In this document: positions 14,882-15,340 of the stretch, piece after piece
Position numbering within the stretch: the stretch's first letter is position 1
How the letters are laid out: every line of letters begins with the position of its first letter
Origin: JADJQU01 sp035490315
GTDB taxonomy: Bacteria; Planctomycetota; UBA1135; GCA-002686595
Length of the DNA: 15,340 nucleotides
Direction of reading: 5' to 3'
Assembly: GCA_035490315.1 (NCBI GenBank)
Contig: DATHET010000203.1
Coordinates: 1 to 15,340, forward strand
Translations under genes and position numbers: made by a program
The notes under the pieces: generated by a model
Seen by the model: only the letters and a program-made list of their open reading frames with translations
The model's database searches: none
Told to the model about the DNA's origin: nothing

Positions 14882-15340
14882 CTACTTGCCGGAGAGGTGT
14901 TTCTCGAGCGCGGGCAGGGCGTGCAGCACGACTCGGCCGACCGTGTCCAAGCTCGACTTCGAGCAGTTCTCGAGCTTGTCGTCGAGCGTGTGCCACCACG
15001 CGTGATGCGGGCCGTATTCGAAATCGATCAGGTCGACCGAGCGGATGCCGACATCCATGAAAATGCGGTGGTCGTCGATGACTTCCTCGCCGCGCGCGCT
15101 CGAGATCTGCTTCGAGAGCTGCAGATCGCGGGCGGCGTTCGCGAACACGGCGTAGATGCGCGCGTCGGAACAGCCCTCCTGCTGGATCAGGAGATCCTTG
15201 TCTCCGACCATGTCGAGCAGCACGCAGGCCTTGAAATGCGCGGCTCGGCCGGACTCCTTCAATTTCGCGGCGTGGTAGCGCGATCCATATCGATTGTCGG
15301 GATCGACCCAGGCGGTGTTGACCGCCTCCTCGCCGTCGAG
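14882..15340 (-). CDS. M28-family metallopeptidase, C-terminal part (cut by window edge)
   Basis: The minus-strand frame is open from the window edge to TAG at 14884-14882 and encodes 152 residues. It starts inside the conserved LDGEEA (general-base Glu plus zinc-ligand Glu). It continues with WVDPDNRYGSRYHAAKL, VLLDMVGDKDLLIQ (zinc-ligand Asp, D43 of the fragment), and VIDDHRIFMDVGIRSVDLIDF (His91 ligand), then WWHTLDDKLENCS and LDTVGRVVLHAL. These are the hallmarks of M28 zinc aminopeptidases and the related glutaminyl-cyclase-like group. The family is usually exported, but the N-terminus that would show a signal lies outside the window. Unlike the two adjacent M14-like proteins, every zinc-site motif visible here is intact. 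It converges on them with 7 bases between stop codons, and no terminator hairpin is visible there. Confidence 0.88.
   Translation of the reverse strand, partial: LDGEEAVNTAWVDPDNRYGSRYHAAKLKESGRAAHFKACVLLDMVGDKDLLIQQEGCSDARIYAVFANAARDLQLSKQISSARGEEVIDDHRIFMDVGIRSVDLIDFEYGPHHAWWHTLDDKLENCSKSSLDTVGRVVLHALPALEKHLSGK

Noticed and set aside
14860..14900. Bidirectional terminator between the convergent M14-like and M28 genes
   Set aside because: The gap is only 7 bases and no hairpin with a T-run is visible around it.
1..15340. tRNA, rRNA, CRISPR array, prophage or complete insertion sequence
   Set aside because: No cloverleaf-type segments, regular direct repeats, transposase or phage genes were recognised in any frame.

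Overview
The window is GC-rich bacterial DNA that is almost entirely coding, mostly on the + strand, with many GTG starts and few Shine-Dalgarno sequences. The cell is Gram-negative in type: YidC has a large periplasmic domain, and there is a SurA/PpiC-like lipoprotein. The Planctomycetota or a related phylum is my best guess. It rests on the double-ATP-cone NrdD-like protein next to nrdR and on an M14-type protein with inserted calcium-loop repeats. No 16S or other decisive marker is present, so this is inference.

Layout. Positions 1-335 (minus strand, cut by the window edge) hold the N-terminus of a lipoprotein resembling peptidyl-prolyl isomerase chaperones. A 128-bp divergent intergenic region with a possible promoter separates it from a housekeeping run: metallophosphoesterase (464-1288), yidC (1315-3288) and mnmE (3304-4719), spaced 26 and 15 bases apart. 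The yidC-mnmE pair is the widespread bacterial arrangement of membrane-insertase and tRNA-modification genes. A short intergenic region with a good sigma70-like promoter leads into nrdR (4801-5286). nrdR overlaps by 4 bp a large protein (5283-7403) with two ATP cones and a divergent anaerobic-ribonucleotide-reductase-like body that has no visible glycyl-radical site. smc (7417-11214) follows after 13 bases.

Behind smc lies a 163-bp hairpin element (11225-11387) with perfect 23-bp inverted ends, probably a small dispersed repeat or MITE-like element. Just upstream of the next gene is a perfect 9-bp dyad. Two translationally coupled, apparently exported M14-carboxypeptidase-like proteins follow (11450-13537 and 13537-14874). 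Both appear to have lost their zinc ligands. They converge, 7 bases apart, on the C-terminal part of a normal-looking M28 metallopeptidase (14882-15340, minus strand, cut by the window edge).

How the genes fit together: the left part serves membrane-protein insertion and tRNA modification. The middle joins control of deoxynucleotide synthesis (NrdR plus the NrdD-like ATP-cone protein) to chromosome condensation (SMC). The right part encodes cell-surface or secreted proteins of the zinc-peptidase type. The most unusual items are the NrdD-like protein, the paired pseudo-peptidases and the hairpin element.
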